Shown: piece by piece, positions 32,766-42,900 of the stretch
Layout of the letters: each line of letters starts with the position of its first letter
How positions within the stretch are numbered: the stretch's first letter is position 1
NCBI GenBank assembly: GCA_016234595.1
Contig: JACRBG010000002.1
Coordinates: 248,001-312,000 of the forward strand
Length of the DNA stretch: 64,000 bases
Direction: 5' to 3'
Source of the DNA: Chloroflexota bacterium
Lineage (GTDB): Bacteria > Chloroflexota > Anaerolineae > Aggregatilineales > J027
Notes under the pieces: model-generated
What the model saw: the letters and a program-made list of their open reading frames with translations, nothing else
Database searches by the model: none
Told to the model about the DNA's origin: nothing
Position numbers and translations under genes: made by a program

Positions 32766-33995
32766 ATGCCTGATAAAATTCGCATTATGATCGTGGACGA
32801 TGTGGAGACCAGCCAGAAAGGGTTGGCACGGCTGCTGTCCTTTGAGCCAGATATGGATGTGATTGGCTTTGCCGGAACGGGTTCCGAAGCAATTGCCAAA
32901 GCCCAAATTATGAAACCCGATGTCATTTTGATGGACATCAATATGCCCGATATGGATGGCTTGACGGCCACTGAACAAATTACCCAAGTGGTCGCCTGTT
33001 CAGTCGTCATGATTTCGGTGCAGAGTGACCGAGACTACATGCGTCGGGCGATGCAAGCTGGGGCCGTTGACTTTTTGCCCAAGCCGCCTTCCGCCGATGA
33101 ACTCTATGCAACAGTGCGGAATGCCTATGAACGTCGCCCCAAAGTGGTAGCGGGCGGAGCAGGGAAACCCGATCCCAACCAACCATCCTCTAGCGGTCAT
33201 ATCATTGTAGTCTACAGCCCCCAAGGCGGTTCAGGGGCGACCACCCTTGCGGTCAATATTGCCGGTTGCCTCTTGAGCCAACAGGATCGCACTGTGCTAG
33301 TAGATGGGAATTTGCAATTTGGCGACGCCGCTGTTCATTTGGATGTGCGTACCGAGCGAAATATCATCAATTTGGTACAGGCATCGGGCGATCTTGACTC
33401 GGATTTGATTGAAAATGTGTTGATGACACATGGCAGCGGCTTGCGAATTTTAGCCGCACCACGAGGCCCCGAAGAAGCTAGTGAAGTGCATTCAGAACAT
33501 ATCTTGCAAATTGTCCAAACGTTGGCAAATCAGTTTCGCTACGTAGTAGTGGATACTGCTCCACATTTGGATGGCGTGACTATTGGCCTGCTGGAACTTG
33601 CCGATGTCGTGGTGTTGGTAGGTGTTCCAACCTTACCTGCGGTCAAGAACATGAAATTGATCTTAGAACTTTTTGACCAAAGTCCCGACTTTGATAAAAA
33701 CAAACTGATTTTTGTCATGAACAAAATGCCAGTGGATAAAAAATCGGGTGCGCTCAATCCAGAGGACATCAGCCGCAGTTTACGCCTGCCCATCAAGGCC
33801 GTTATCCCAGCTATCGAAAAAGCCTTTTTGGAATCGCTCAATCGTGGTGTGCCGGTCATTGTTAATGCTCGGCAATCCCCCGGTCGTGAGGTGCAGCAAT
33901 TAGGCGAAGAAATCAAGAAAATGATGATTTCAGTTGAGGTTGAAGAACCTGCTACTGGCGACAAACCCAAACCGCGTAAGGGTCTTTTTGGTTAA
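32766..33995 (+). CDS. CpaE/TadZ-like protein: receiver domain fused to a ParA/MinD ATPase
   Basis: 409 residues, with GGAGG 7 nt before the ATG. Residues 1-125 form a CheY-type receiver with the acidic pair in IMIVDDVETS, phospho-acceptor Asp in VILMDINMPDMDG and a Lys in FLPKPPSADE. After a Pro/Gly-rich linker comes a MinD-type ATPase: deviant Walker A in YSPQGGSGATT (the signature Lys is replaced by Ser/Gly), VLVDGNLQFGDAAVHLD and VVVDTAPHLDG. CpaE/TadZ proteins place Tad pilus machines at the pole; here no tad/cpa genes are in view, so the pilus locus may lie elsewhere or the protein may act alone. Confidence 0.85.
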   Translation: MPDKIRIMIVDDVETSQKGLARLLSFEPDMDVIGFAGTGSEAIAKAQIMKPDVILMDINMPDMDGLTATEQITQVVACSVVMISVQSDRDYMRRAMQAGAVDFLPKPPSADELYATVRNAYERRPKVVAGGAGKPDPNQPSSSGHIIVVYSPQGGSGATTLAVNIAGCLLSQQDRTVLVDGNLQFGDAAVHLDVRTERNIINLVQASGDLDSDLIENVLMTHGSGLRILAAPRGPEEASEVHSEHILQIVQTLANQFRYVVVDTAPHLDGVTIGLLELADVVVLVGVPTLPAVKNMKLILELFDQSPDFDKNKLIFVMNKMPVDKKSGALNPEDISRSLRLPIKAVIPAIEKAFLESLNRGVPVIVNARQSPGREVQQLGEEIKKMMISVEVEEPATGDKPKPRKGLFG

Positions 33996-34005
33996 AGCCT
34001 AACGC

Positions 34006-34593
34006 TTAGTAGGGGAATTCCCGCATAAAAGCATCTAAGGATGGGCGACCTAGTGCGCTGGTCACAACAAAAATCCATTGCTCCCGTGTCCACGCATAAA
34101 TCGCTCGTCCATCACTCAACTCATAAAGCGTATAGCTGGTATTTTCATCTAAGAGGAAAAATTCGGGCGGAGTGGTCAGTCGTGCATTGGTTCCCATCTG
34201 CTCGATAAACGTCATGCTAGATTGTTTGTCAGCCCCATAGTAGATATTCAAAACCACCGTCGCATTAGTGGAGTCTGTATACACAGCAGTAATCCCAGCC
34301 GCAGTGTTGGCCTGCCCATTGACCGAGTTTCGTTGAAATTTACCTACCTGTTCAGGGCCAGTATAGGTGGCGGGGTCTTCGCTTGGGAATGGTTTACCCG
34401 GTGAAAAATAGGGGCCGGGGTCAACCGCAGTGCGGGTAGGTGCAGGTCTGGGGGTGGGTACGGATGAAGTTGCATTCACGACATTGTCGTTAGAATCATT
34501 CGAGGTCTTTGGGCTGTCCTTGTCTCCTCCACACGCGCTGACCATCATTACAAAAACAATCACCAACAATAGCGGATAGTATTTGGAATTCAT
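34006..34593 (-). CDS. Lipoprotein of unknown function
   Basis: 195 residues. The signal MNSKYYPLLLVIVFVMMVSAC ends in a lipobox, followed by a Ser/Thr/Pro-rich spacer (~25-75) and a compact domain (~80-195). That domain (VVLNIYYGADKQSSMTFIEQ; YELSDGRAIYAWTREQWIFV) resembles small secreted folds that bind ligands or partners, but I do not recognise the family. It is convergent with the CpaE-like gene (10 nt apart) and lies 43 nt after the next gene upstream. Confidence 0.7.
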   Translation of the reverse strand: MNSKYYPLLLVIVFVMMVSACGGDKDSPKTSNDSNDNVVNATSSVPTPRPAPTRTAVDPGPYFSPGKPFPSEDPATYTGPEQVGKFQRNSVNGQANTAAGITAVYTDSTNATVVLNIYYGADKQSSMTFIEQMGTNARLTTPPEFFLLDENTSYTLYELSDGRAIYAWTREQWIFVVTSALGRPSLDAFMREFPY

Positions 34594-34636
34594 GCGCAGC
34601 CCAGCCCTTTGCTTGACCCAATATCAACTATCCATC

Positions 34637-35287
34637 CTACCCTTTTCTGGCTCGCTGTACAAATACTTGGAAGGGCATTGCTAAATGATCCGCCTGTGTA
34701 TTGTTCCGTTTCAAGATTTGGCTATTGGCACGTTCAAAATCGCGCAGCAAGGCGATTAATGTATCTTCTTGGTCGGTCGTTGGCTCACCGTTAAATTCAG
34801 TCACAATCGTGGCAATCTCGCCGCGAGCAATAAATATCCAACATTTGGTGCTTACTTCGACCACCATAATCGGGTAGCCCTGATTCTGGTTGTACGTTTT
34901 TTGTTTAATCTGCTCCATCAGTTTTTCAAGCAGCGGTTTAACCCGTCCGCGTTCCGCCGAGATTTCCCCCAGCGTTTCAAGGCAGGCACTTGTACGGCTG
35001 TGATAAATAATCATGCCAACCGCTTTGGCCTGTAGCCGTCTCCGAATGAGTTGAGTTTTTTCGCCGTCCAAAATCTCAGTCCAGCTACTGGGGTCGGACT
35101 CCGCCAACAACAATTTGACCCCGTTAATCTGCGACTGATAGCGTTCATATAAAACATGGAACTGCTCACGGTTGAGCTTACCATCGGCAAAATCGGCTAC
35201 CAATTGTTCCATTTTTGAACGAGTTTCAGTGATGAAACTTCGTGCTTTGACCACTGAATTTTGCGAATTGTCCACGATGGTGTTCAT
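34637..35287 (-). CDS. Hypothetical cytoplasmic protein with helical N-terminal half
   Basis: 216 residues from ATG 35287 (AAGGAAAAGG just upstream); a longer frame to 35311 lacks support. Residues 1-140 are mostly long charged helices (SKMEQLVADFADGKLNREQF; KPLLEKLMEQIKQKTYNQ). The C-terminal part has alternating beta/alpha character (YPIMVVEVSTKCWIFIARGE; DTLIALLRDFERANSQIL) that could be a roadblock-like or small sensory fold. No signal peptide or catalytic motif is visible. It is divergent from the gene at 35460, with an AT-rich spacer between. Confidence 0.65.
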   Translation of the reverse strand: MNTIVDNSQNSVVKARSFITETRSKMEQLVADFADGKLNREQFHVLYERYQSQINGVKLLLAESDPSSWTEILDGEKTQLIRRRLQAKAVGMIIYHSRTSACLETLGEISAERGRVKPLLEKLMEQIKQKTYNQNQGYPIMVVEVSTKCWIFIARGEIATIVTEFNGEPTTDQEDTLIALLRDFERANSQILKRNNTQADHLAMPFQVFVQRARKG

Positions 35288-35459
35288 GCCTTTTCCTTCA
35301 AGCGCCCACAAACTGTTGGTAATTTCATCATAGCACAGAGAAAAATAAATTTAAAATTAATTCACAATAAATTTATAATTGCCTGTATTCGGTTGGCGAA
35401 CCGACAGCAGCATGTTATTATGACGTTAGAAAATGCTCGAAAAATTGAGGAATTTTGAC

Positions 35460-36008
35460 ATGCCTATCTCAGATGATCGTCTTTACGCCGAAGGGAATGC
35501 CTACATTGGCGTGTCGGCCAAACAAACGGTTCGAGATGCCCTCCGTCAATGGAGCAAGGACGCGACTCGTTGGGGGACACCTCGTGAATGGTGGTGGTTG
35601 GTCATTGAGCATGATAGACATCAATTTTCTGCCATCCCTTTTGAGCAACTGCGTGATTTATTGAACCAAGCAGGCTCAGGTGTCACGATGGACACTCAGC
35701 TCGCTGATTTACCAGAGGCGACCCAACAACTCGATAGCTGGCAACTCACGCCGGGTATCGTCTATACCAAACTTGTTGATAAAAATACGACGACAACCGC
35801 TGTTGCTTTGCAATTAGCAGAAGAAAGCCCCGGCCAACTCCTAGTCGTAACAACGCAGGGTCAATGTGTGGGGATAATTAGCAAACGTACCCGAAGTTTT
35901 GCGATGGCAACCTTTTCCCTACTTAAAATGATTGAGGAAGATGAAAAAAAGCAGGTGGGTACGGCTCATACAGCCTCTATTCAGGAAGATGAGAGAAAAA
36001 AGGATTAG
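35460..36008 (+). CDS. Hypothetical protein with CBS-like arrangement
   Basis: 182 residues. The ATG at 35460 has GAGG 9 nt upstream; ATG 35433 has none. The order AYIGVSAKQTVRDALRQWSK, WWLVIEHDRHQFSAIPFEQL and later QLAEESPGQLLVVTTQGQCV then GIISKRT resembles two CBS-type halves, a fold that often senses adenine nucleotides. The C-terminal tail is highly charged (EEDEKKQ ... EDERKKD). The CBS reading is tentative, and no effector domain is visible. Confidence 0.65.
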   Translation: MPISDDRLYAEGNAYIGVSAKQTVRDALRQWSKDATRWGTPREWWWLVIEHDRHQFSAIPFEQLRDLLNQAGSGVTMDTQLADLPEATQQLDSWQLTPGIVYTKLVDKNTTTTAVALQLAEESPGQLLVVTTQGQCVGIISKRTRSFAMATFSLLKMIEEDEKKQVGTAHTASIQEDERKKD

Positions 36009-36094
36009 AGAGTGTACCTTCTGTCAAGACCTTCGCCCAAAGTAAACTAAATAGTCTTAACGTCCTCTAAACGTTGCTCAAACTGCCTCACAAC

Positions 36095-36124
36095 TTGACA
36101 TGTGCCGTAGAATTTGCATAAAAT
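36095..36124 (+). promoter_or_regulatory. Sigma70-type promoter upstream of the sensor operon
   Basis: -35 TTGACA (36095-36100), an 18-bp spacer and -10 TAAAAT (36119-36124). The perfect -35 makes this the best promoter in the 350-bp gap before the binding protein gene. It implies a long 5' leader of about 230 nt, in which I see no recognised riboswitch. Confidence 0.55.
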
Positions 36125-36359
36125 AAAGTTAGCGTTCCATTGACCCAGAGTGTTCATATTGTGGTTTCTTAAGTGTTTCCTTTTGATTATTATTGAAGGG
36201 AAATTACAAGTACCTCCCGTTCAATCTGACAGAAGATTAGTCATTAATCACTAAATTTTAGGTCGGATTGCTAATTTGACTCAAGCTAAACATCGTAAAA
36301 TTAGAGGTATACTTCATGGTATCTTGCTTATTTAACTACAAATAGATGGAGGCAATTAC

Positions 36360-37316
36360 ATGTCCGAGTTTTCAAGATTCAAACTTTACAGGCTCGGTTC
36401 AATTGTGTTGGTTCTCCTACTTCTGCTGCTCACGGGTTGCAGCAATAAAGACGACAAAAAGAACGACTCTTCGAAATCTGATACTAAGACGCCAGAAACT
36501 CTTACTGTTGGACTTCTCCTCTCCGATCTAAGCAATCCCTTTTTTGTCTCGGTTCAAGAAGGCGCTCAAACGTCGGCTACCCGTTTGGGCATAACTCTTG
36601 TTGTCCAAGATGGCAAAAATGATGCCGCCCTTCAAATTACTCAGGTGCAAGAATTAATTGCGCTTCCAGTCAATGCTTTGTTAATTAACCCGGTGGATGG
36701 GGACGCGATTGTGCCCGCCATTCAAGCTGCCAATGCCGCCAATATTCCAGTTTTCACTATTGATCGTAGCGCCTCTGGTGGAACCGTCGTCGCCCATATC
36801 GCTTCAGATAATGTCGCGGGTGGTGCAATGGCCGCTGAATATCTAGCCGACAATATTGGTGATGCTGGCAAAATCGTTGAACTTCAAGGTATTGAAGGCA
36901 CTTCCGCTGCCCAAGATCGCGGTCGTGGTTTTGATGAGAAAATTGCAACCTACCCTAATATTGAAATCGTTGTTAAACAGACAGCCAACTTTGATCAGGC
37001 CGAAGGCAAGACCGTTTTTGCCCAAATCTTGGCCGATAATCCAGAAATCACGGCTGTGTTTGCCCACAATGACAATATGATTTTAGGCGCAATTGAAGCC
37101 GCCAAAGAAGCTGGTCGTGCTGGTGACATCAAATTCGTCGGGTTCGATGGTATAGATGGTGCGCTCACGGCCATTGATAGTGGTGATTTGTTGGCGACGA
37201 TTGCTCAACAACCTGCCGAAATGGGTCGTATCGGTGTCGAAACTGCCGATAAGGTACTCAAGGGCGGTACAGTTGACAGCTATATCCCAGTTGACCTAGC
37301 CGTCATCACGAAATAG
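36360..37316 (+). CDS. Type 1 periplasmic sugar-binding lipoprotein (RbsB-like)
   Basis: 318 residues, with GGAGG before the ATG. A lipobox (LLLLLTGC) follows the signal. The body is a Peripla_BP_4 fold: VGLLLSDLSNPFFVSVQEGA, INPVDGDAIVPAIQAANAANIP, VFTIDRSASGG, AHNDNMILGAIEAA, IKFVGFDGIDGALTAI. Ligands in this family are usually ribose-like sugars or AI-2. No ABC ATPase or permease gene is near; instead a membrane GAF sensor gene follows 62 nt later. I infer that it reports ligand to that sensor. It opens the four-gene sensory operon. Confidence 0.93.
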   Translation: MSEFSRFKLYRLGSIVLVLLLLLLTGCSNKDDKKNDSSKSDTKTPETLTVGLLLSDLSNPFFVSVQEGAQTSATRLGITLVVQDGKNDAALQITQVQELIALPVNALLINPVDGDAIVPAIQAANAANIPVFTIDRSASGGTVVAHIASDNVAGGAMAAEYLADNIGDAGKIVELQGIEGTSAAQDRGRGFDEKIATYPNIEIVVKQTANFDQAEGKTVFAQILADNPEITAVFAHNDNMILGAIEAAKEAGRAGDIKFVGFDGIDGALTAIDSGDLLATIAQQPAEMGRIGVETADKVLKGGTVDSYIPVDLAVITK

Positions 37317-37378
37317 ACTATGCTAAAATGTTAGAAAGTAGAGAAGTGCAATGGAATTAATTTTGTTGGGAGGCAGCA

Positions 37379-38899
37379 ATGCGACTACGATTTTCAATTA
37401 GGCAGCGTATCGCCTTTATTTTTACCTTGCTTGTCCTGTTGCTGCTGGTCATCAGTGCCGTTGCACTACTTTTTACTCGATCTGCCGAGAATACGGTTAC
37501 CGATGTGCGACGTGGCTCGGATAGCCTCACGCAACTTGACGATTTCCGCATCCGGTGGTTGGCGCTTTCTGGAACCCTTAATAGCTTGTTGCTAACCCGG
37601 GAAGAGGCTTTAATTGATAACCAGCTAATTCCCCAACAAACCGATTTTGAAAACCGTCTTGCTGCTCTGCGCACCAGTAATGTCGAAGAAATAAAGAATC
37701 ACCCTGAAGAAACCCAAACACTCGTCAGTTTATCCGATGAGCTTTTAACCCATGTCAATGAAATTCCATCCGCCGTTCAAGCGGGTGAATGGACGCGCGC
37801 TCAAAGTATTTTACATACGGATATCGAACCGCTTCAGGGGCGTTTTATTGATGCGGTCAATGAATTGCATGACCTAGCTAGCAGTGACGTAGACCAAAAC
37901 CTCAGCGATTCTACCACGACCCAAGATCGTTTCCGTACCTTCGTATTTGCCATATCCATTGGTGGGGTAATTGTGGCACTTATCATTGCCGCTTTAACAA
38001 CCCTGAGTATCACCCAACCCCTTGCCAATCTGACTGCCGCCGCACGCGCTATTCGTGAAGGGGATTTGTCCAAGCGTGCAGAAGTGACAAGTCGTGATGA
38101 ACTTGGTGATTTGGCGCAATCCTTTAACAATATGACGGAACAACTCCAGACTTCCATTAGCTCTTTGGAAAGTCGTGTTCAGTCCCGCACCCGTGATCTT
38201 GAAGCGGTCTTTGCCGTCAATTCTCAAATTGGTACGCTTTTGGAAGTTGATCGCCTGTTGCAAGACGTGTCGGATTTGATTAAGGAACGTTTCAATCTCT
38301 ACCACGCTCATATTTTTATGTTCGACCCCGAAGAAGATGCACTGATCTTGACCGCGGGTGCAGGCCATGTGGGCCGCCAGATGGTGACGGAAGGCCGTAT
38401 CATCAAAGTCAACAGCCCACGTAGTATCGTCGCCCGCGCTGCCCGTACTCGTAAAGGGGTGGTCGTCAATGATGTAACCGAAGCTCCCGAATTTTTGCCC
38501 CATCCATCCCTGCCAAATACTCGTTCCGAATTAGCCGCTCCCCTGATTGCGCGTGGTCGTATCTTAGGAGTATTGGATGTTCAAAGTTCTGATCTTAACC
38601 ATTTTTCAGCCGATACCTTGAGCCTGATGGAATTACTTGCCAGTCAAGTAGCCGTTGCCTTGAGTAATGCTACCCTCTATGAAGTGGCCGAACGCACCAG
38701 CCGACGTGAACGTACCATCGGCAATATTACCCAAAAGATTCAAACTGCCGTGAGCATAGATGAGATTTTGCAATCCACCATTCGTGAATTAGGTAAGGCT
38801 TTGCGAGTCCCACATACAGCGATTGAATTACGCCTTACTGAAAATATTTCTTTATCTCCTAGTGACGAAGAATATGATGTTGCAGAACAAGGGGTCTAA
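37379..38899 (+). CDS. Membrane sensor with HAMP and GAF domains, no kinase domain
   Basis: 506 residues, with GGAGG 6 nt before the ATG. TM1 (~11-33) and TM2 (~182-203) flank a helical periplasmic domain of ~150 residues. HAMP follows (ITQPLANLTAAARAIREGDL), then a coiled coil (SSLESRVQSRTRDLEAVFAV) and a GAF domain (~285-440) of the same subtype as in the giant kinase downstream (RSIVARAARTRKGVVVNDV; GRILGVLDVQSSDLNHF). The last ~60 residues begin another helical segment (NITQKIQTAVSIDEILQSTI), but the protein ends before any HisKA/ATPase. It may pair with the kinase or with the flanking binding proteins; it could also be a truncated kinase. Confidence 0.88.
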   Translation: MRLRFSIRQRIAFIFTLLVLLLLVISAVALLFTRSAENTVTDVRRGSDSLTQLDDFRIRWLALSGTLNSLLLTREEALIDNQLIPQQTDFENRLAALRTSNVEEIKNHPEETQTLVSLSDELLTHVNEIPSAVQAGEWTRAQSILHTDIEPLQGRFIDAVNELHDLASSDVDQNLSDSTTTQDRFRTFVFAISIGGVIVALIIAALTTLSITQPLANLTAAARAIREGDLSKRAEVTSRDELGDLAQSFNNMTEQLQTSISSLESRVQSRTRDLEAVFAVNSQIGTLLEVDRLLQDVSDLIKERFNLYHAHIFMFDPEEDALILTAGAGHVGRQMVTEGRIIKVNSPRSIVARAARTRKGVVVNDVTEAPEFLPHPSLPNTRSELAAPLIARGRILGVLDVQSSDLNHFSADTLSLMELLASQVAVALSNATLYEVAERTSRRERTIGNITQKIQTAVSIDEILQSTIRELGKALRVPHTAIELRLTENISLSPSDEEYDVAEQGV

Positions 38900-38900
38900 A

Positions 38901-39926
38901 ATGTTTAAAATTAAAAATTTATATCGTAATAGTGCTCTTTTGATGGTTGTGGCAAGCCTTTTGATGGTGGGTTGTAAGTCCGATGACAAAAAGGATGAAC
39001 AACAGTCTCAAAGTACGACGGATGTACGTTTACAAATGAATTGGACGCATGAATATTCGTCCGTTGGTCTGTATGCAGCCGAGAAAAAAGGTCATTTTAA
39101 AAAAGAAGGCTTAAATGTTGAATTGATTCAAGGCGGCTTTGTCAATAATCAGTTCGTCAATCCAATTGACGAATTGCTGGCAGGCCGAGCGGACTTTGTA
39201 CTTTCAGATGCCGCAAGTATCTTACTAGCTCGTTCTCAAGGCAAACCCGTTGTTGCGGTCATGACTGTGCTTCAACGAAGCCCTGCCGCACTGATTTCAT
39301 TAAAAGGCGAAAATATTGCCCGCCCCCAAGATTTAGTAGGGAAAACCGTATCTGTTTCACCCGATGCCCAAGCGATTTACCGAACCCTGCTCGCTTCACA
39401 ATCTATTGACCCCTCCCAAGTGACTTTAGTAGATCGAACCACTTTTGGCATAGACCCTCTTTTGAATGGCGATGTGGATGCTATCGGCGCTTGGATTATC
39501 AACGAAGGCGTTATGGTGACCCAAGCTGGACAAGAGGCCAATGTCATTCTGTATAGTGATTATGGCATCAATAATTACGATTTTGTCATTACCACTACCG
39601 AGCAGATGATCGCTGACAGGCCAGAATTAGTCCAGAAATTCGTTCGAGCCATCCAACAGGGCCTAGATGATGTTCTAGCCGATCCAGATAAAGCGGTGGA
39701 TTTAGTCTTGGAATATAATTCAACCCTAGATAAAGCCGATCAGCTGGAGCATCTTCGCGCTATGGTTCCCTTGATCCGACCCCCTTCAACCCAAACGGGG
39801 GCCATGCAGCCTGAAGTCTGGACGTTTACCCATCAAGTGCTGGTAGATCAAGGCATCTTAAGCACGCCGATTGATGTTTCCGCTGCCTACAATACCTCTT
39901 TTATTGACGAAATTTATGGGAATTAG
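38901..39926 (+). CDS. SsuA/THI5-type substrate-binding lipoprotein
   Basis: 341 residues. The ATG at 38901 is one base after the stop of the GAF sensor; an upstream frame to 38823 overlaps that gene. A lipobox (ASLLMVGC) follows the signal. Family signs: RLQMNWTHEYSSVGLYAAEK, KKGHFKKEGLNVELIQGG, ADFVLSDAASILLARSQGKP and LVGKTVSVSPDAQ. Such proteins bind sulfonates, nitrate-like anions or thiamine precursors (NMT1/THI5). As with the first binding protein, no permease is present, and the next gene is a giant membrane kinase 39 nt away. Sensory use is inferred. Confidence 0.92.
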   Translation: MFKIKNLYRNSALLMVVASLLMVGCKSDDKKDEQQSQSTTDVRLQMNWTHEYSSVGLYAAEKKGHFKKEGLNVELIQGGFVNNQFVNPIDELLAGRADFVLSDAASILLARSQGKPVVAVMTVLQRSPAALISLKGENIARPQDLVGKTVSVSPDAQAIYRTLLASQSIDPSQVTLVDRTTFGIDPLLNGDVDAIGAWIINEGVMVTQAGQEANVILYSDYGINNYDFVITTTEQMIADRPELVQKFVRAIQQGLDDVLADPDKAVDLVLEYNSTLDKADQLEHLRAMVPLIRPPSTQTGAMQPEVWTFTHQVLVDQGILSTPIDVSAAYNTSFIDEIYGN

Positions 39927-39965
39927 CAGCATCATAGTCATCCAAATTGGGAAAGAAGTAATTCT

Positions 39966-42900
39966 ATGAAAGCAACTCGTACTCCAACAAAGAACCAAGG
40001 CAGGCTCCCACTCTGGCGACAATTGCGTTGGAGTCTGGTGCTTTACTTTATCTTGTTGGCGGTGCTGCCTATTGTGGTCATCAGTTTGGTCTTGATTCGA
40101 CAGTCGAGTGATCAAGCTGAAAAACAAGTATTTAGCCAACTCCAATCGGTTGCCACCTTAAAGGAACAAGAACTCGAACGCTGGCTGAGTGACGGTCAAA
40201 ACGAACTTCAGTCGGTTGTGGCTGACCCTGTTCGTAATCAAAAAATATTCCAATTGTTGTCCGCCCCCGATGCCGACCCAGTTGTTCGTTCTTCAGTCAA
40301 TAACGCCTTACTCGCCCAGAAAAACGTTACCAATCATTTTCAGGAATTTGTGCTCTACACTCCTGAAGGTCGTATTGTGGCTGCTTCTGATGATACCCAA
40401 GTGGGTAAGGTCCTGACGCTGCAACCCTACTATCAGGGCAGTATCACCAATGAAAGCTACATCCAACCCCCCTATTATGAAATTGGGAGTGGGGAGTTGA
40501 CGATGTATGAAACGATTCAGTTAAAAAATGGCAGTGGTGAAGTGGTTGGTGTCATGGCTGCCCGCTTAAACCTTGACGTTTTGAACGAAATTATGACCGA
40601 ACGCGGCGGGTTAGGGAGCACGGGTGAAACCTACCTCGTCAGCCTTGAAAATAACTTCTTCTTGACAAGCAGCCGTTTTGAAGGGTATGAGCGTACCCGC
40701 GCTTACCATAGTGTGGGTATTGATCAAGTGCTTCAACAAAAAGACGGCTCCGGTCAATATAGCGATTATCGCGGTATTGCAGTGTTTGGGGTCTATCGTT
40801 GGGTTCCAACCTTACAAGCAGGGTTGGTCGCCGAACAAGACGTTGAAGAAGCGCTCCAAGCCGCGCGTGATTCCCGTAATACTTCTATTTTGATCGGGGT
40901 GATTGCGACCCTCATTGCGGCTGGCACTGGTTTTATTTTGGCAACTCGCGTATCCCGTCCTATTACCTATCTGACAGGTATTGCCAACCGCTTGGCTGCT
41001 GGTCAATTAAATCAGCGTACCCAGATGACCCAACGTAATGAAGTGGGGGTGCTTGGTCGTACCTTTGATCAGATGGCAAATCAGCTTGAAGACTTGGTGG
41101 GTTCATTGGAAGCCCGTGTATCTGAGCGTACCAAAGACGTTACAACCACACTGGAAGTCGGGCGTTTGGCAACCAGTCTCTATGGTCGTGAAGACTTCTT
41201 GCCTAGTATCGTAGAGTTTATCCGTGAAAGTTTTAGTCTGTACTATGTGCAAGTCTATCTGCTAGACGAAGCCAAACGGTTTGCCATCTTGCGGGCTGGT
41301 ACGGGTGAGGCGGGTCAACAATTGTTAGCCCGTCAACATCAACTCGACATGAATGAAACTTCACTGGTGGCCCGTTCTGTTGCCACTGAGCAACCCGTTG
41401 TTGTGACCGACACCCAAACGAACCCCGATCATAAACCCAATCCTTTGCTACCCTCGACCCGTTCAGAAGCCGCCATTCCACTCATCATCGCAGGCGAGAC
41501 TCTCGGTGTGCTAGACATGCAGTCCGAAAAAGAAGGGACATTTACGGCGGAAAATCTACCGGCTTTCGGCGCCATGGCGACTCAGTTGGCAGGTATCTTA
41601 CGTGCTACCCGCGCTTTGGAAGAAACCCGCTCAGCCGTGAATCGTGCTGATGATATTAATCGCCGCCTGACCCGTCAGAACTGGGAAGGATATCTTGCCA
41701 GTATTGCGCGTGGCGATGCGATTGGCTTTGAATATGACCTCGAAAACGCCAACCCATTGCCTCAAAATGTTTCTGTTACTGACATGGTGCAAAGCCATGC
41801 TGAACAAACGTATGCCTTGCAGCCCATCACCCTTCGTGGTGAGACCATTGGTAATATCGTTGTTCGGGAAGATAGTGAACGTGAATGGACAGAATATGAA
41901 TTAGGGTTGCTACGAGAAGCCGCTGAATTAGTTGCCCAAGCCACTGAGCAGTATCGCACGGTTGATGAAACCGAAAAACGCGCCAATGAATTGGCAATTG
42001 TGGCCCAAGTGAGCGCGACCGCCGCCTCCATTCAAGATTTAGACTCACTGCTTCAAACCGTTGCTGATCTGACTAAAAACGAATTTAGACTCTACCATGC
42101 CCATGTCTATCTCCTAAGCCCCGACCGAAATTTCTTGCTTCTTGCGGCGGGTGCTGGTGAACCGGGGCGGGTAATGAAAGCCAGTGGACACCGTATTCCA
42201 GTTAAGCAGGAATTCAGCCTAGTGGCTCGTGCGGCCCGGAGTCGGCGTGGGGTGGTTTCCAACAACGTAGCTGATGCGCCCGACTTCTTACCCAACCCCC
42301 TGCTCCCTGCTACCAAGTCGGAGTTAGCTGTTCCCATGGTGGTTGGTGATTCGGTCATTGGGGTGCTAGACGTTCAAGACGCGGTCATCAATCGGTTTAC
42401 CAATGAAGACTTGCGTGTATTGTCCACATTGGCTGACCAATTGGCCGTTGCTATTAACAACGTGCGTCAATTTGAGGCCACCCAGCGCCGCTTGAAAGAC
42501 GCGCAAGCCGTCAACCTGATTAACGAATTCCTCCGTTCAACCTTGGGCGACGACGAAGCCCTCGAAAATGTACTGCGGGTAATTATCGAAACCCTAGGCC
42601 CAGATAACAGTATTTATTCAGCCTTTAATCATGAACGGAGAATGTGGCAAGGGATTGTGGGGGCTGGCTCAGGTATGACCAGCGAGTTAGCCAAGACCTT
42701 CCAAGACCCTGCCGAAGCCTATCCACACGGGCTAGAAGCAATTGAGCGGCGCAAAGTAGTTGCAGTCAATAATGCCCGCCTCTATCCTAATTTCCCGCTT
42801 GCCATCCTAGAAGCCCTTGGTATCAAATCCGTGATGGTGATTCCCCTAGTGATTGGTAATGTGACCATTGGGGTGATTTTCCTCAACTACAATACCGCCC

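Noticed and set aside
36009-36359. Riboswitch in the long leader of the sensory operon
   Set aside because: The 230-nt leader is AT-rich without a clear conserved core or terminator/antiterminator pair.
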